Source: Ascaris suum (Eukaryota > Nematoda > Chromadorea > Rhabditida > Ascarididae). Taken from it: a stretch of 64,000 bases of DNA. Shown here one piece after another: positions 34,101-50,783 of the stretch. A model generated the notes under the pieces. That model did not search any database. It was given only the letters and a program-made list of their open reading frames with translations, and had not been told where the DNA came from. The DNA is taken from the NCBI GenBank assembly GCA_013433145.1, contig CM024185.1, positions 930,001 through 994,000 of the forward strand. Direction: 5' to 3'. How positions within the stretch are numbered: position 1 is the stretch's first letter; every line of letters begins with the position of its first letter. Made by a program: the position numbers and the translations under genes.

Positions 34101-35627
34101 CACATCCTCTACATCTTCTTTACATAGCATAATGTTTGTTTGAAGTTCTTATTTTCAAATGTACCCTTCTAATATGTTCGTTGCTTGTTAACTTCTCTTT
34201 CGTGGGCCTTGAATTCGGCAATGAACCAACAAATAACTACACAAAAGAATAAGAGGAGTGTGCGGGGTTACGGGTAATTATTATTATTGCACTTAATGAA
34301 GATTGGATGAGCAACCACTCAGAGAAGGAGATAGTAGTTCCAGAAATCTTGATCATCGTTGTGGCATGGATTGATCCTCAGTACAGCTAAATTGTAATTC
34401 CTTTCAGAAATGGCTGATATCCTCCTTATTGAGTATTGCTGTGCTTGTGAAGCAGCACATCTTCCAGTTGATTTTAAAATCATTATTATTTATCGCCATT
34501 CACATTCTTATCTGTTTTCTTTTTCGTGTTTGCCATGTTTTTGCACTCTTTGTTCAGCTATTCTTGATTATTTGGAATCCTCTAAAACGACTATATAAAC
34601 GTGGTGATAAATGGAAAATTCCGGTACATAGGTCGTTCCTTTTGTATGCTGTTTCTCTTATTTTGCAGTGACTGAGAACGCTGAAAGGCCTCTGCTATCC
34701 TCTTATGTGGAATCAAAAGTTTATATTTCAGGTTTTTATATTAGAGTGTAGAGTTATTAGGCTTAAGCTTATAATGGCATTTTACGCTTTGTAATTTTCG
34801 TTTTTTTTTTCGCTGAAACTGTCAAGTGTTCTTTTTGAAAAACCGTATTGATTTTCTGGCGGCCGATGCCTATTCATTTTCAGCCTCGGGTCGTTCACCG
34901 GAAGTAGCCAGTCAGTCGGCTATTGCCGCACTGATTCCTGGTGTGCGCAATATGAAAACCATTCGTCGTTCTCTGGGTGCCGCGCTACTCAGAAAGTATA
35001 TTGGTATGGCCAACAAACCTCGCGTTGATCATCTTCAACAGCCCAGCCATTGATCTGTCCTTATTTTCTTTTCAGTTAGCATCTTTTGCGGATATTTCAG
35101 CCGTTGATATTTCCTGTTCAGTGATCACCTGTTGCAGTGTCTACGTTATATTTCTTGTGGGCATCTTCTGCAGCATATGCGCTCTTCACTTGAGTTTATC
35201 TTGCGTTCAACTACTTACCTTCGGAATTGAATTTGCCCAAAAGGTATGCTTGCGGATTTGCATACTGTAAAGTGCTGTTTCCCTTTGTTGGCTATCAAAC
35301 GAAATTGGCGCGCTTGTAAACGGGATGAAATCGAGGGTGGTGAAACGTTACACATTTTCTATGATAGCCATTTATACATTAGATTTTTTCCTTTATTGCA
35401 CAAATGTGGAAGGAATGATGAGCTTTTCGAATGCATTGCTTGTAACTGAGAGCTTGTAAGTGTTTGACCTCAAGAGGTTTATTAACGATCATTCCTACAA
35501 CAAACGTATCTGTTTGATGCGCATTAGGGTCTTTAGCATATTGCCAATATTAGATGTTTTTCTTTTATTGACTAAGCTTATTTTTATCTAGAGAATGTTC
35601 TCTAGAAGTAGTGGAAAGCAACCCTGA
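25116..35627 (+). CDS. VRK1: VRK-family serine/threonine protein kinase with basic tail and hydrophobic C-terminal block
   Basis: VRK kinases (casein-kinase-1 group) phosphorylate BAF and control nuclear-envelope attachment of chromatin. Exons: 25116-25262, 26180-26321, 26887-27088, 28463-28598, 29621-29772, 30983-31135, 31650-32037, 33218-33322, then 33984-34060, 34408-34603, 34669-34731, 34884-35003, 35101-35243, 35592-35627. Kinase features: glycine loop FARGGFGRIYAG (residues 36-47), LAIKVEP with Lys64, GSGIFTHKGEKLRF, catalytic loop DYVHADLKADNILL (Asp170, Asn175), VDFGLA (Asp191), TSLDAHRG, WRGDLEILTY, LPWQKL. A Ser/Lys/Arg-rich tail with two KSPRI motifs follows. Exon 3 lacks one base: it reads PRYGRSLENYRVE in one frame and FDAFTVARQCSDCLWYMQEQ in another, and its length breaks the phase to exon 4. 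The gene is therefore frameshifted as given, by error or decay. The kinase part is secure; the link to the last six exons is inferred from intron phase. Confidence 0.85.
27900..28400 (+). pseudogene. coding-looking relic inside VRK intron 3
   Basis: A GC-richer stretch in which fragments of open frame look protein-like but are cut by stops. Examples are FYIWRNYGAELAEERVTKRF (about 28017-28076), VREASRYMRDMAVQSDYMRF (about 28150-28215) and VRKAIPFAPLEEELLGGASF (about 28285-28345). It sits between kinase exons 3 and 4, both of which join without it. Probably an old transposon or gene fragment; family unknown. Confidence 0.25.
33984..35627 (+). other. hydrophobic multi-pass membrane block, in-phase C-terminal extension of the VRK gene or a separate small gene
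   Basis: Six exons (33984-34060, 34408-34603, 34669-34731, 34884-35003, 35101-35243, 35592-35627) join with compatible phases. Strongly hydrophobic segments are AMMLALFIVF, a long stretch from LLSIAVLV through IHILICFLF to FVQLFLIIW in exon 34408-34603, and CSVYVIFLVGIFCSICALHL in exon 35101-35243. Between them lies a polar part (VTENAERPLLSS, then PEVASQSAIAALIPGVRNMK). The first exon accepts phase 1, exactly what the kinase tail exon ending at 33322 donates, so it could extend the kinase. It also carries an ATG at 33998, 14 bases after the acceptor; from there a free-standing 206-residue membrane protein would result. I recognise no family. The last exon is the weakest call. Confidence 0.5.
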
Positions 35628-36087
35628 TAATCCGGCAACCTTGATGGAGATTTTCCATTGAAGTAAAATTGACATGCAACCCAAACGGGGTTTCTTTGAG
35701 GTATTTTGAGAGGGCAATGGAGTAATCGCTTAAGAAATGGGTATGGTTGTTGAAATATGAATCTTAATGGATTTCTGTATGTTATTTTGTGTTTGTACTG
35801 TTGCATGATATTTGACTTCGAGCTAAACGTTTATTTTTGCATTGCGCCTGTTTTATTGCCTCAATGCTTTCAGGTAGATGTGTGCTGTTGAATGTCCACT
35901 TAGGAGTGTTTATGAAAATTGTTAGAAACGCAGCATTATATGGGTCTGTGTTGTCTCGTTCTAGGACAGGTCTGAAATGGTCGTCGCATTGGTCTGCTGA
36001 AAGAAGTCGAAATTTGTTGTCACGAAGTGGCACATGTTCGATGTGTGGAGGGAAATGTGGGCTAGATTAGGTTACCTCTTGAGGCAA
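35588..36087 (-). pseudogene. two overlapping minus-strand open stretches, family unknown
   Basis: From about 36087 down to 35782 the minus strand is open with a protein-like composition (FRLLSADQCDDHFRPVLERD, NTPKWTFNSTHLPESIEAIK). A second frame (35806-35588) continues with PLKIPQRNPVWVACQFYFNG. Together they could be one frameshifted ORF of about 165 residues. The left end overlaps the putative last exon of the membrane block on the other strand, so one of the two calls is wrong. No family recognised. Confidence 0.2.
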
Positions 36088-37130
36088 TACAAGTATAACA
36101 CATATGGATTGCAATAATTTCAAAAATAACCTTGTGGAATTGTGTCTTAATGCTATGTTTCTAGCGATAACGTTATAGGGATCAAGCGCTAACGTTGTGT
36201 TGAGCTTTTATTCCACAAATCATTTCGTACAGTATGTGGATAGGCCATTCGGATCCGGTCCTCTTGTGTTTTGCTCATTTCTTTATTACGTAATATATAT
36301 GCTGTACTGCTGACTTTCAATTTTTGGTATTTAGTTTGTCGGTGTTTTGTTATTCGTTTCATTTTTCTCTTTGCTCTTTATGGGGACTCTTCATTGGAGA
36401 ACTGTGTTGAGGATTCTGCGGTATACTGTACTTGAAATGTTTGTAGAAAGCGGAACGATTTCTAGTGGAATGAATTTATAATTTCAAATTTGCAGTACAT
36501 GAAATGAACATCTCAAAAAAAAGAAATAAAATAGATTATATTTCAGTGATTGCTAAATGATAACATCAGATATTATTATTCCTATGTTCTTTTAACCTCT
36601 GTGTGGATAATTAAGGGACGTTTCGTAGATTATTTGTCTTGGTTTTGGATAGTATTTGAGGCTTTGCCATTATGATGATTTATCACCAAAGGTGAGTTTG
36701 AGTTTCTTAAGGTCAAGTTGTATCATTATCTGCTATGCTTATGTGGATCGCTTGTATTGCTCGATTTTTACGTTGGATTAATTTTTTTTTAATACGTTGA
36801 ATTCGATGGCATAAATCTCAACAATCTTCTAAATGAATCGACGAAATCGGATAATCATAATAGATTATAAAATAGGATAAAAATTCATGAAATATAATAT
36901 TTACAATATAAATGAATGATGTAAATTTAGAGAATATTTTATGGATTCGCGAAATTTTCAGGATGTCGGTTAATACTGGATATAAAATTATAAAAAAGAA
37001 TCTAGGTTTGTTATCAACGAAAAAAATTTAAAGAAGTCACTATCTTAGTGCATTATATCTCATTCATTAATTGTGGATAGAATAACATAAATATTCCTAA
37101 TAATGTAATTGAAGTTGAATTTTAGATAAA

Positions 37131-37208
<78 letters not shown>

Positions 37209-37838
37209 CGTTCAAGTATCGCTAGAAATTAGCATGCCATAAATATTGCTATTTGGCTGATTTCTTAATTTTTATGTTTATTTTTGGTTATTTATTTGGA
37301 GTATTTCATTGATCATCTACTATTTTCACTTGTATCCGATTGTTATTTGTCTTTTACTTTATGCGTTGAATCGTTGATTAATACCGGAAGTGATCTATGC
37401 GCAAGAAATAAAAAGAAACTGATTTTGAATCTTTTGAAATTTTCAACGATAAATTGAGTGGAATCTTTTTATGAGTTCGCTCTTCACAGCTAAACAGATC
37501 TAAACAGATCTATGATATCGATATTTTATTTGATAAGGTTGTTAATGTTACCGACGGATCGACGGATGCATAACGATCAAGTTTTTATTTTCGACATTTT
37601 GTCGTCTTATGCGCTCATTAAAAGCACTATACATCAACAGTCGTAAGGAGTACGCTAGAGTATTTGTTAGTTATTATTGCAAATTCCAGAATATCGTTCA
37701 GAAGTGGTATCGTAAACTGGTTATTAAAGCCCCCTATTCGGATTTCTCTAGCTATTCTCGCTTTTGGTGCTTTACTTTAACTTTTTTCAAACTTTGTGCG
37801 CATATTTCAAAGTATTTATTTGTGAGATCAGTGTAAAG
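36088..37838. other. gene-poor AT-rich stretch
   Basis: Nothing recognisable apart from a (TA)n tract at 37138-37205, a tandem TAAACAGATC duplication at about 37492-37511, and an open frame from 37609 to 37836 (RKEYARVFVSYYCKFQNIVQ) that may belong with the ORF at 37839-38111. Confidence 0.4.
37138..37205. repeat. (TA)n microsatellite
   Basis: About 68 bases of pure TA in intergenic DNA. Confidence 0.97.
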
Positions 37839-38111
37839 ATGTTTCAGTTTGATCGATTGAAATATTTTATTCTTGTGGAATTTTGTTGTCTGTACAATTT
37901 GAGTCGTCATGATGTTCGACTATTGAGTAAATCTTTATTTACCATTTCGTTAAGACTAGAACAATTCACGCATCAAGTTGATTTATGCTGTAAGAAATTG
38001 ATGCCGCATATAAATCTTGTGCCTGTGTTCAATGATACACGAATAATGCGCCAGAATTTACGCACAACATTGCATTCTAAACGATTTTCCCGGAAGATTG
38101 CCTATGATTAG
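37839..38111 (+). CDS. hypothetical 90-residue ORF
   Basis: An ATG directly after an AG acceptor-like site opens a 90-residue frame (starts MFQFDRLKYFILVEFCC, ends KRFSRKIAYD) with varied codons and a basic C-terminus. A 75-residue frame ends 3 bases before it. No conserved motif is recognisable, and this is long for chance in DNA this AT-rich but not decisive. It could be an exon of an unrecognised gene. Confidence 0.25.
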   Translation: MFQFDRLKYFILVEFCCLYNLSRHDVRLLSKSLFTISLRLEQFTHQVDLCCKKLMPHINLVPVFNDTRIMRQNLRTTLHSKRFSRKIAYD

Positions 38112-38495
38112 TCGTGGATAAAGGAATGGAGTCAAATATTCCGTTTAATGCTTTGTTGGTTAAATCTCTTATTGGTGTATAATTTTGTTGTATGAATTAT
38201 GTGGAAATAGAAATGTTTTCTTGGCTTGCCGTTGGCTTCGTTGCACGGGATATAATGTTTTTGCCGGCTTCTATGTGCACACTACCAGTTAGGACGGTAC
38301 CATTGTGCACATGAGGTAAGTAAATAGTGCACGCAACAATGTATAAAACTTGTGCGGTGGCGGCATTGCTAGGAGCTGGCGATATGTGTATATAGGCATA
38401 ATTAACATTGGTGCTGAGACCTTGTTGGTTCGAGTATGAGGAAAACCTGGAAACCGGTCGTTGTCGTTCTCATCCCGAAAGCGAGTTAATCCTGA

Positions 38496-38702
38496 ATCTT
38501 GAAAACCGATCTTGAAAGCGAGTCAAACGCTAAGGAGAATGAACGTTTGCGCCTGCTAGCGTTGGAGCACTTAAACAACAGAGTTGAGGCGCGAGGTAAT
38601 GGTGCAATGATTGAATATCTGCAACTTGAGTAGCGAAAGATCGAGTTCGAGTTCTTGTTGCTTCTCAAACCTTTTCGTCTCATGTTGTTGATGTGCGCAT
38701 AG
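38496..38702 (+). pseudogene. coiled-coil ORF fragment interrupted by TAG
   Basis: The frame reads LKTDLESESNAKENERLRLL, then ALEHLNNRVEAR and IEYLQLE, a clear heptad-like pattern. It meets TAG at 38631 and continues in the same frame as RKIEFEFLLLLKPF to 38702. Just upstream another frame reads HPESELILNLENR. A CAG-to-TAG change in a glutamine codon would explain the stop. Charged coils of this kind occur in Myb/SANT-like transposon-associated proteins, but that assignment is only a guess. Confidence 0.3.
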
Positions 38703-39433
38703 TGAAAGAACAAATATTTCTACCGGATCATATAAACGGCAGACGTGAATTTCAGGATTAAGTTGTATCCGTTTTGTATCTTATTTAGTAATAATAACAA
38801 GCTTAATTATTCTCATAGGTCGATTGCTTCTATAGCGATGTTTGCTAGTCTTCTTCATAAATTGCACCATTAAACAACGGCTTCCATATAAATGTGGCCA
38901 AATCCTTAAGCAGCAACCATAAATCTGATGCGATAGTAAGTATTACGCATGTGATATCGCCTCTAAATTTCCCTATATTTTTTGAATTTTATTATTTTTG
39001 GATTATGCATTTGCATATCTCTTTCCCGTTCATAGCAAATTTTGTGGAAAAACTTTGTTTTAAACCGATATTTATGTAAATCATAGATTTTTTTTTTTGA
39101 TGTCGATATCTTTGTATGTAAATGATTTTTTGTGTGATTTTCTCGAAAATTTAATTTTATGCACATTTACATATTTGCATTTCAAATTTAGACCGTTTTT
39201 CATTGTGCAACTTGTCCTGCAAACTTTAGATTATTGAAGGAATCCAGAAACTGCTGAGATTTTCAGGATCCCCTCGCATCGGCTGGGAATAGTAGCGCTG
39301 AAGTGACTAATTAGACGATCTTCTTTGTTGCTCTTTTTTTTTTTTAGGTAGGCGTTAATATTAATGCTCTCAGTGTTATTACCCGCCTCTATGAGTGATT
39401 CTTCTCTGTGAAGGCATTTGCAACATTATTGCA

Positions 39434-39519
39434 GGTATTCACATAGTTGGTAACAATTAGCTTGGGGAATTTTAAGCATAAAAAGTTCAAAGGTGGTATT
39501 CACATAGTTGGTAACAATT
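39434..39519. repeat. 25-bp direct repeat, 61 bp apart
   Basis: An identical 25-base sequence beginning GGTATTCACATAGTTGGTAA lies at 39434-39458 and 39495-39519. The 36 bases between them are different and AT-rich. It could be a recent tandem duplication or the footprint of a short insertion. Confidence 0.9.
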
Positions 39520-40140
39520 CTTCACATATCGGTGGAGAATCCATATCACTTGCCTATTCCCTTCCTCCTCCTCCTCCTCCTTTGCTGTCGTCGCCCTCTC
39601 GTCCATCTGTAAGCGAAACGATTTCCGACAACACGATTGAAAAGCGTTGAAAAAGAAAATCTGATGTTTTGATGAAACAAGAATTGATTAAACTTTATAT
39701 GGAACCCTACCATCTACTTACCTCCTTAAATCTTTCGCCTTTATCATTCCTTTTCACCTGTCGGATTTTTTGACCATTTTTTGACCAAGGTAAGGGCATA
39801 TTTGCCCCACGAATGAGTTCATTTTTCGGGCAATTTAACTCGTTGCTAGACGTTTGTTGTCCGTTAGACTTTCTCGCCAAAAATGCACTTCATGTGTCAA
39901 ACACTGAAATTTAATTTCACACTTTAAACATTCGTTGGATTCTTATTAGTGACATTTCGTGTGGAAGAAAAGTACTTTGAAGATATTCTTTTATTGACTC
40001 CAATGAGATATTGACACATCAAAGAAAGTATTTTGCATCGAAAGTGCAATTTTTTTCGATCTTTTCCGAGAAATCTACCGCTTAATTCATGTCGAATGAA
40101 TCTATTGCATAAGAAGTATGGCAAAAATGAAGTGGTTTTG

Positions 40141-40164
40141 CCCCCCCACCCCCCCCCCCCCCCC
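40141..40164. repeat. C homopolymer tract
   Basis: Twenty-four bases of C interrupted by a single A: one of the longest C tracts in the window, in otherwise AT-rich DNA. Confidence 0.9.
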
Positions 40165-43100
40165 CGCCCTTCGCTCCTCTCTTCACTCTGATTTCTGTTT
40201 CACATCCTCTACGCATTGCACTGCTTGAATGTTTTATGGTTGTCAACTTTTTCTTTTGCAATTTTTTCGTATTTATTTCCACAATTGTTTGAATTTCCTT
40301 TCATTAAAACAATTACTGCTTATCAAAGCTAGTAATGACTTTTAAGTCTAACACAAAGCGTGCTATTATAACACATTCTTTTTTACGTCTAACGATTAAC
40401 ATAAATCATTATTGAATAAGCGAGGAAATTGAACATATAATGTTTGATGTTTTTGGTGTAATAGATGAATCAATCCTATAGAGCGTTTCGATGCATTTTA
40501 TGCATTCATCGAACTCATCATTGCATTGTAAAACTCTATCGCTTATATTTTGATGGATGATCATTCATTGCATAGAATCATTCGATATGTTACATTAAAC
40601 ATTGATTGCATTTTTTTAAAAATTTGATTTACAGCAAAAATGCTCTCTAATTTTAGTGATCATTTTTATTGATCTTTAGTAATTATCACTGATAAATACT
40701 GATATTGATAAATAAGTTGTAAATATTTATAAAATTAAATTTAGTTTATACTTCTAACTTTATTACTTTAATAAGAGCTCTCGAGTAAATACTGCAATAT
40801 GAGTGACTAGAAAATCTTGCTAATAAACGATCCTATGTGAGGATCAAATTCACTCCACATTTTCGATATGATCAACGTTCAAATATTCTGCTCTTTTTTT
40901 TTTTCTCACAATAGGTCTTCTAACATAATATTTGAAAAATGATTCATTCATACATTTCTATCAATATTCTCTCGTTTTAATTTATCAGATTTTCTGAGCG
41001 GAAGTACTCCTAACTTAACTAAAATTCTTTCTTCGAGAATAGGCTCCTTAATGTTTTCGGAATCTACAACATGGAGCTCTAATCGGAGCTCTATGATCTG
41101 GATATTATATCATTACTTCATCCTCCGAATTTCTGTTTTTGCTATATATCATTAAATCAGCTGAAGTACTTGATGCATTTTTAACCGTCTCTATGAGCAT
41201 ATTTCGGCAATGTTGAGCAACAGAAAAGAAAAAAAAATTTCAATTTGGCCTTTCATCGCATGGCCAGTGAGAGTCCATCAAAAATGAGGCATGCCTTGAT
41301 GATCGGTGATTTGATTCCCTTCTGAGAAAATTTGCTAATTTATTTGATCGTTTAGCGGATAAACTAGTGATGATTATTGGATGAAGTCTTATTCAGATAT
41401 GCGCAGTCGGTTGGCAGGACGGTTAAGGACAATTCCGACCGGTTAAATGCTCCTTCAATAAAAAATCGGCTGACATAGGCACACAAATATCAATACATAG
41501 GCGAACTTCATTTATTATGGAACTTCAGTTAATTCCTTCCGTGTAAAAAAAAAACTACCAAATTATTCCAACAGTTATTTTACTGGTTGAGATTGTTGCT
41601 TAATCTATATTTCTCATATTTCAAATGATTTAATGATTTTACTCTTTCGCACAATTTTCCTTCATATCTCTTTTAGAGTTTTTAATTGAAATTAATAGTC
41701 ATTACAATTTTCAATCTTTTTTTTGTGCTTATTTATTAGTTTTGTTACGAGTAATTTCCTCATTGTGCCCAAATTCGGGTTAATCTTTCTTCCTTCTCCA
41801 TTCCCAGATGAGGAAGGTGAGCAGAAATGGGTAGAGGGAAGGGAAGGGAAAGCGTGAGGCTCACTCATGATACAGATCCTGAAGAGCGATTGTGGCTTTC
41901 GTGCTTTCGTCACTAAGGATATTGCGCTCAAATCATATAGTTCACTCATTCACATATGTTGCGGTGAACAATATCAGTTAGCTAATTACACTTAAAATTA
42001 AGCTTCAAAGTTACAACTTGTTTACTAGTATACATTGAAACTGCATCAAGCTATTTGCTAACCTCCACACGATGGCATTAACCTACTACTTACAGAAGTG
42101 ACGTCCTAGCGAATCCTCTTGGACGGCAGCACTGTTATTTCAGTTTAGTCTCTTGTCGCTCTATCTAAAGCGGTTAATTTAACAGATGAAATACATCTAA
42201 ATTTATAGGATTTGCCAAATGCATGCGGCAGAAGGTCGAAGAATCTTATTCATTGTGGAGTCACTAATGATAATATCCAGCAATGATTTAAAAAAAAAAA
42301 AATCGGTGATTCCAATCTATTTTCGTTGATTCAAATGCTATATCTTGAACGATTTATTGAAAGCATCTAGTCAAAAAAAATTTTTTTTCATTTTTCCTTA
42401 TGAAACAAATCTAATCTAATTAAAATACATTTATTCTTATTTATTTCCAAATTCTCAACGATGATTGACCCAATTATGCAGTGGATCAACTCTGTTAATT
42501 TGAATAGAAGATATCATCTCACACCTAATTCCATCGTTTTCCTCAAATAAAAATGATCACCTTATTCAATCGGATATCCAATCGATTTTAGGATTTATAA
42601 TGGTCCTTGTTTAAGCGGAACTCATCTTTATATATATACTATTTTATTTCGGTTGAATCGGTCATTATTTATTCTTCATCAGAAACAATCCCCTTGTGAG
42701 ATTTTGCATACAATAATATAGATCATTAAAAAAAAACTTACTCATTATCTCAGCTGCCATCTTTCAGCATCAAATGTAAGTGTGCCGTCTCATCAGAAAT
42801 GGTATACTCTTTGATTAACATTGAACTTTAATTTGATTATTAATATCCTGAAGTGAACATTTATATCGCTTCGAGACTCATTGATACCGTATCACTTAGA
42901 ATAGCATGTCGATGAGATGAACACTTAAATGTTTGTTAGCTGAGAGTAAATAGGAAAGAGAACATAAATGAGTTAATTTGCATCAATTTCTGACGTTTTA
43001 GAATCGGAAAATTGTGACTGATTGAGTTTTGCATGCGATATAAGGCTGCAATACGCGTTGCTTGCATAGCGTATATATTGGTGATATGTATACATCAGTC

Positions 43101-44355
43101 TAATATGCACAGGTGTTCACATCATTTTTGACACAAGCACAACTATCACTCGTAATGCTTTTAGTGATCGGTACATCATCTTTTTTTTTCCCCGATATTT
43201 TTTCATTTCTATATTTCAATTCCTCATATTTCAATTCAATTCCTATAACTTTTAGAGCAGCAATTTTTCGCCATATTCAAGTTCATTAAATATTAACCAT
43301 TAATCACCAATCATTCGAATCGATAACGAAAAAAATCAGACTATTTTCCCCATCGAATAGATGTCTTTTTTCAAAATGTGACTGTTATTAATCCTAGGCT
43401 TTACTTCTAAAATTTCGCAGTAAGTTGACTAAAGTTGTATTCGTCTTATCTTAATACCGATAAACGGCTATTGAATTGAAGTAATACCTTGAGTATAAAT
43501 ACTTACTAACTGCTAATTATATAGTATAATTGAAGATTAGTAAGATGTTTAACGAATTTTTTTAAAGCCATTGAGATGGGGGTGAAGATTTTGATTATCT
43601 GCCTCAAAGAATAACTTTTAAAGCAAATGAAAATATTTGACGAGAATAATATGCAAAAGATACAGCTATATGCGCATTGCCTTTCATTTTCGAATTTAAA
43701 TGAGATCGAATTTGAAAAGGTAATTGTATTCATTCAAAAATAAATATTTATAGAGGATGAGTATTTATAGAAATTATAGAAAGAATAAATTTCAAACAGA
43801 AATTAATACAACAATAAACTATACGTAACCGATAAAAACTATTTAAATAATTTTGAAATTATCAGTGATGATAATATTTTGATATAATTTTGATAATGCA
43901 AAAAAAAAGTTCATTCTAAGTGAAAATTTCATAAAATTCTGAGGCTATCATTAAATGTTAAGCAATCCTCTCTTATTCCATTCGTTAATATGATGAAGTT
44001 TTAGATCCGATTGATCAATCATTGATCACGATTGCAGATTTTGCTTCAACCTTTTGAAAGTCGTTTAATCCACTCATTTGTTTACAACTAGTAATCTCTC
44101 TACTGGCGAATGATGACCGTTCATTTACAATATATAATGCGAGATGCTAAAAAAATTCTACAAGAGCAATAGTGATAAAATAGTTATATAAACGAGGACA
44201 TATTTTGATAAATTTATTTATATCGGCGGTAATATGGCGAAAATATTGCAATCATCGAATTGATATAAAATTACGTTTCGAATACAGAACGTGATATTCA
44301 ATAAAGAAGCGCTATCAAGTGTTCAAGCTCGATCAAGCTCAATCAAGCTCAGTTA

Positions 44356-49266
<4,911 letters not shown>

Positions 49267-49467
49267 CTCTTCACATAGAAACTGTACTTTCACCAATAGG
49301 GTCGCTAATACCAAAATTTCAGGCAAGGACATCCGGAACTGAAATTCGTCGACGTTCTTCAGCGTAACCTCAGGTGAAGCAACGAAACGTTGTTCAAGAC
49401 AGTGAAAGCAGCAAGAGTTCAACATTCCTGTGGCAGCAAATGTAGTCCACAACTGAGCGACCACCTT
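49267..49467 (-). CDS. candidate internal exon of an unknown minus-strand gene
   Basis: On the minus strand a ggttttag acceptor is followed by 67 open codons (KVVAQLWTTFAATGML, then FQFRMSLPEILVLATLLVKV) and a GAG|gtatgg donor; length and phases are symmetrical (0/0). If not spliced the frame runs on to about 49183 and a TAA. The segment is GC-richer than its flanks. No family recognised. The plus strand here also offers a CAG|gtgagc donor at 49476, so strand is uncertain. Confidence 0.25.
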
Positions 49468-50244
<777 letters not shown>

Positions 50245-50573
50245 TTGGGATGCTTTAGATTCACGTCGAAGCCTAAATGTGGAAGCAGTTGCACTACAAA
50301 ATGAGCAAAATATGTACATGTGAGCGCAAACACAGTTCATTCGTTTCTTCAAGTTCTGCATCTAATGAATGACTTCATTTTTTTCATAGGCACTTAATTA
50401 TTGGTCGGTCGAGTGCAGCGACTTGTTGTTTTTTTTGGCGTTGTTCGAAAGAACATTCAGCAGTTTCGACGATATTGTTATGCAAATGCATTTGCAGTTG
50501 TTTTATATGAAAATTATATCATTATCACATATTATTGTAGCTCAATGTGAAAACCGTTCAACTCATCGATGCT

Positions 50574-50783
50574 GTAAATAAATAAATAAATAAATAAATA
50601 ATTAAATAAATAAATAAACATGTATATATTCATATGTTTATTCATATATTCGTATAAGTTCATATGTATTATATATATATATATATATTATATATTTATA
50701 TATATTATATATATATATATTATATATATATATATTATTAATATATTTATATATTTATATATTTATAAATTTATATATATATC
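50574..50783. repeat. (AAAT)n followed by TATA-rich repeat
   Basis: An AAAT-type run (50574-50618) passes into about 160 bases of interrupted TATAT/TATTT repeat ending at 50783. Confidence 0.9.

Larger units (their letters stand above)
38703..44355. other. gene-poor AT-rich stretch
   Basis: No gene recognised on either strand. Contents noted: a 25-base direct repeat at 39434-39519, a CTC-rich run near 39565-39600, a C tract at 40141-40164, many homopolymer A/T runs and several ATTTGCAT octamers. Confidence 0.5.

Noticed and set aside
34884..35003. Similarity of this exon to the segment following FLYWCH zinc fingers in MULE-type transposon proteins
   Set aside because: Only a loose pattern. 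The exon has clean splice sites and phases that join it to hydrophobic neighbours, so a host exon is the better reading.
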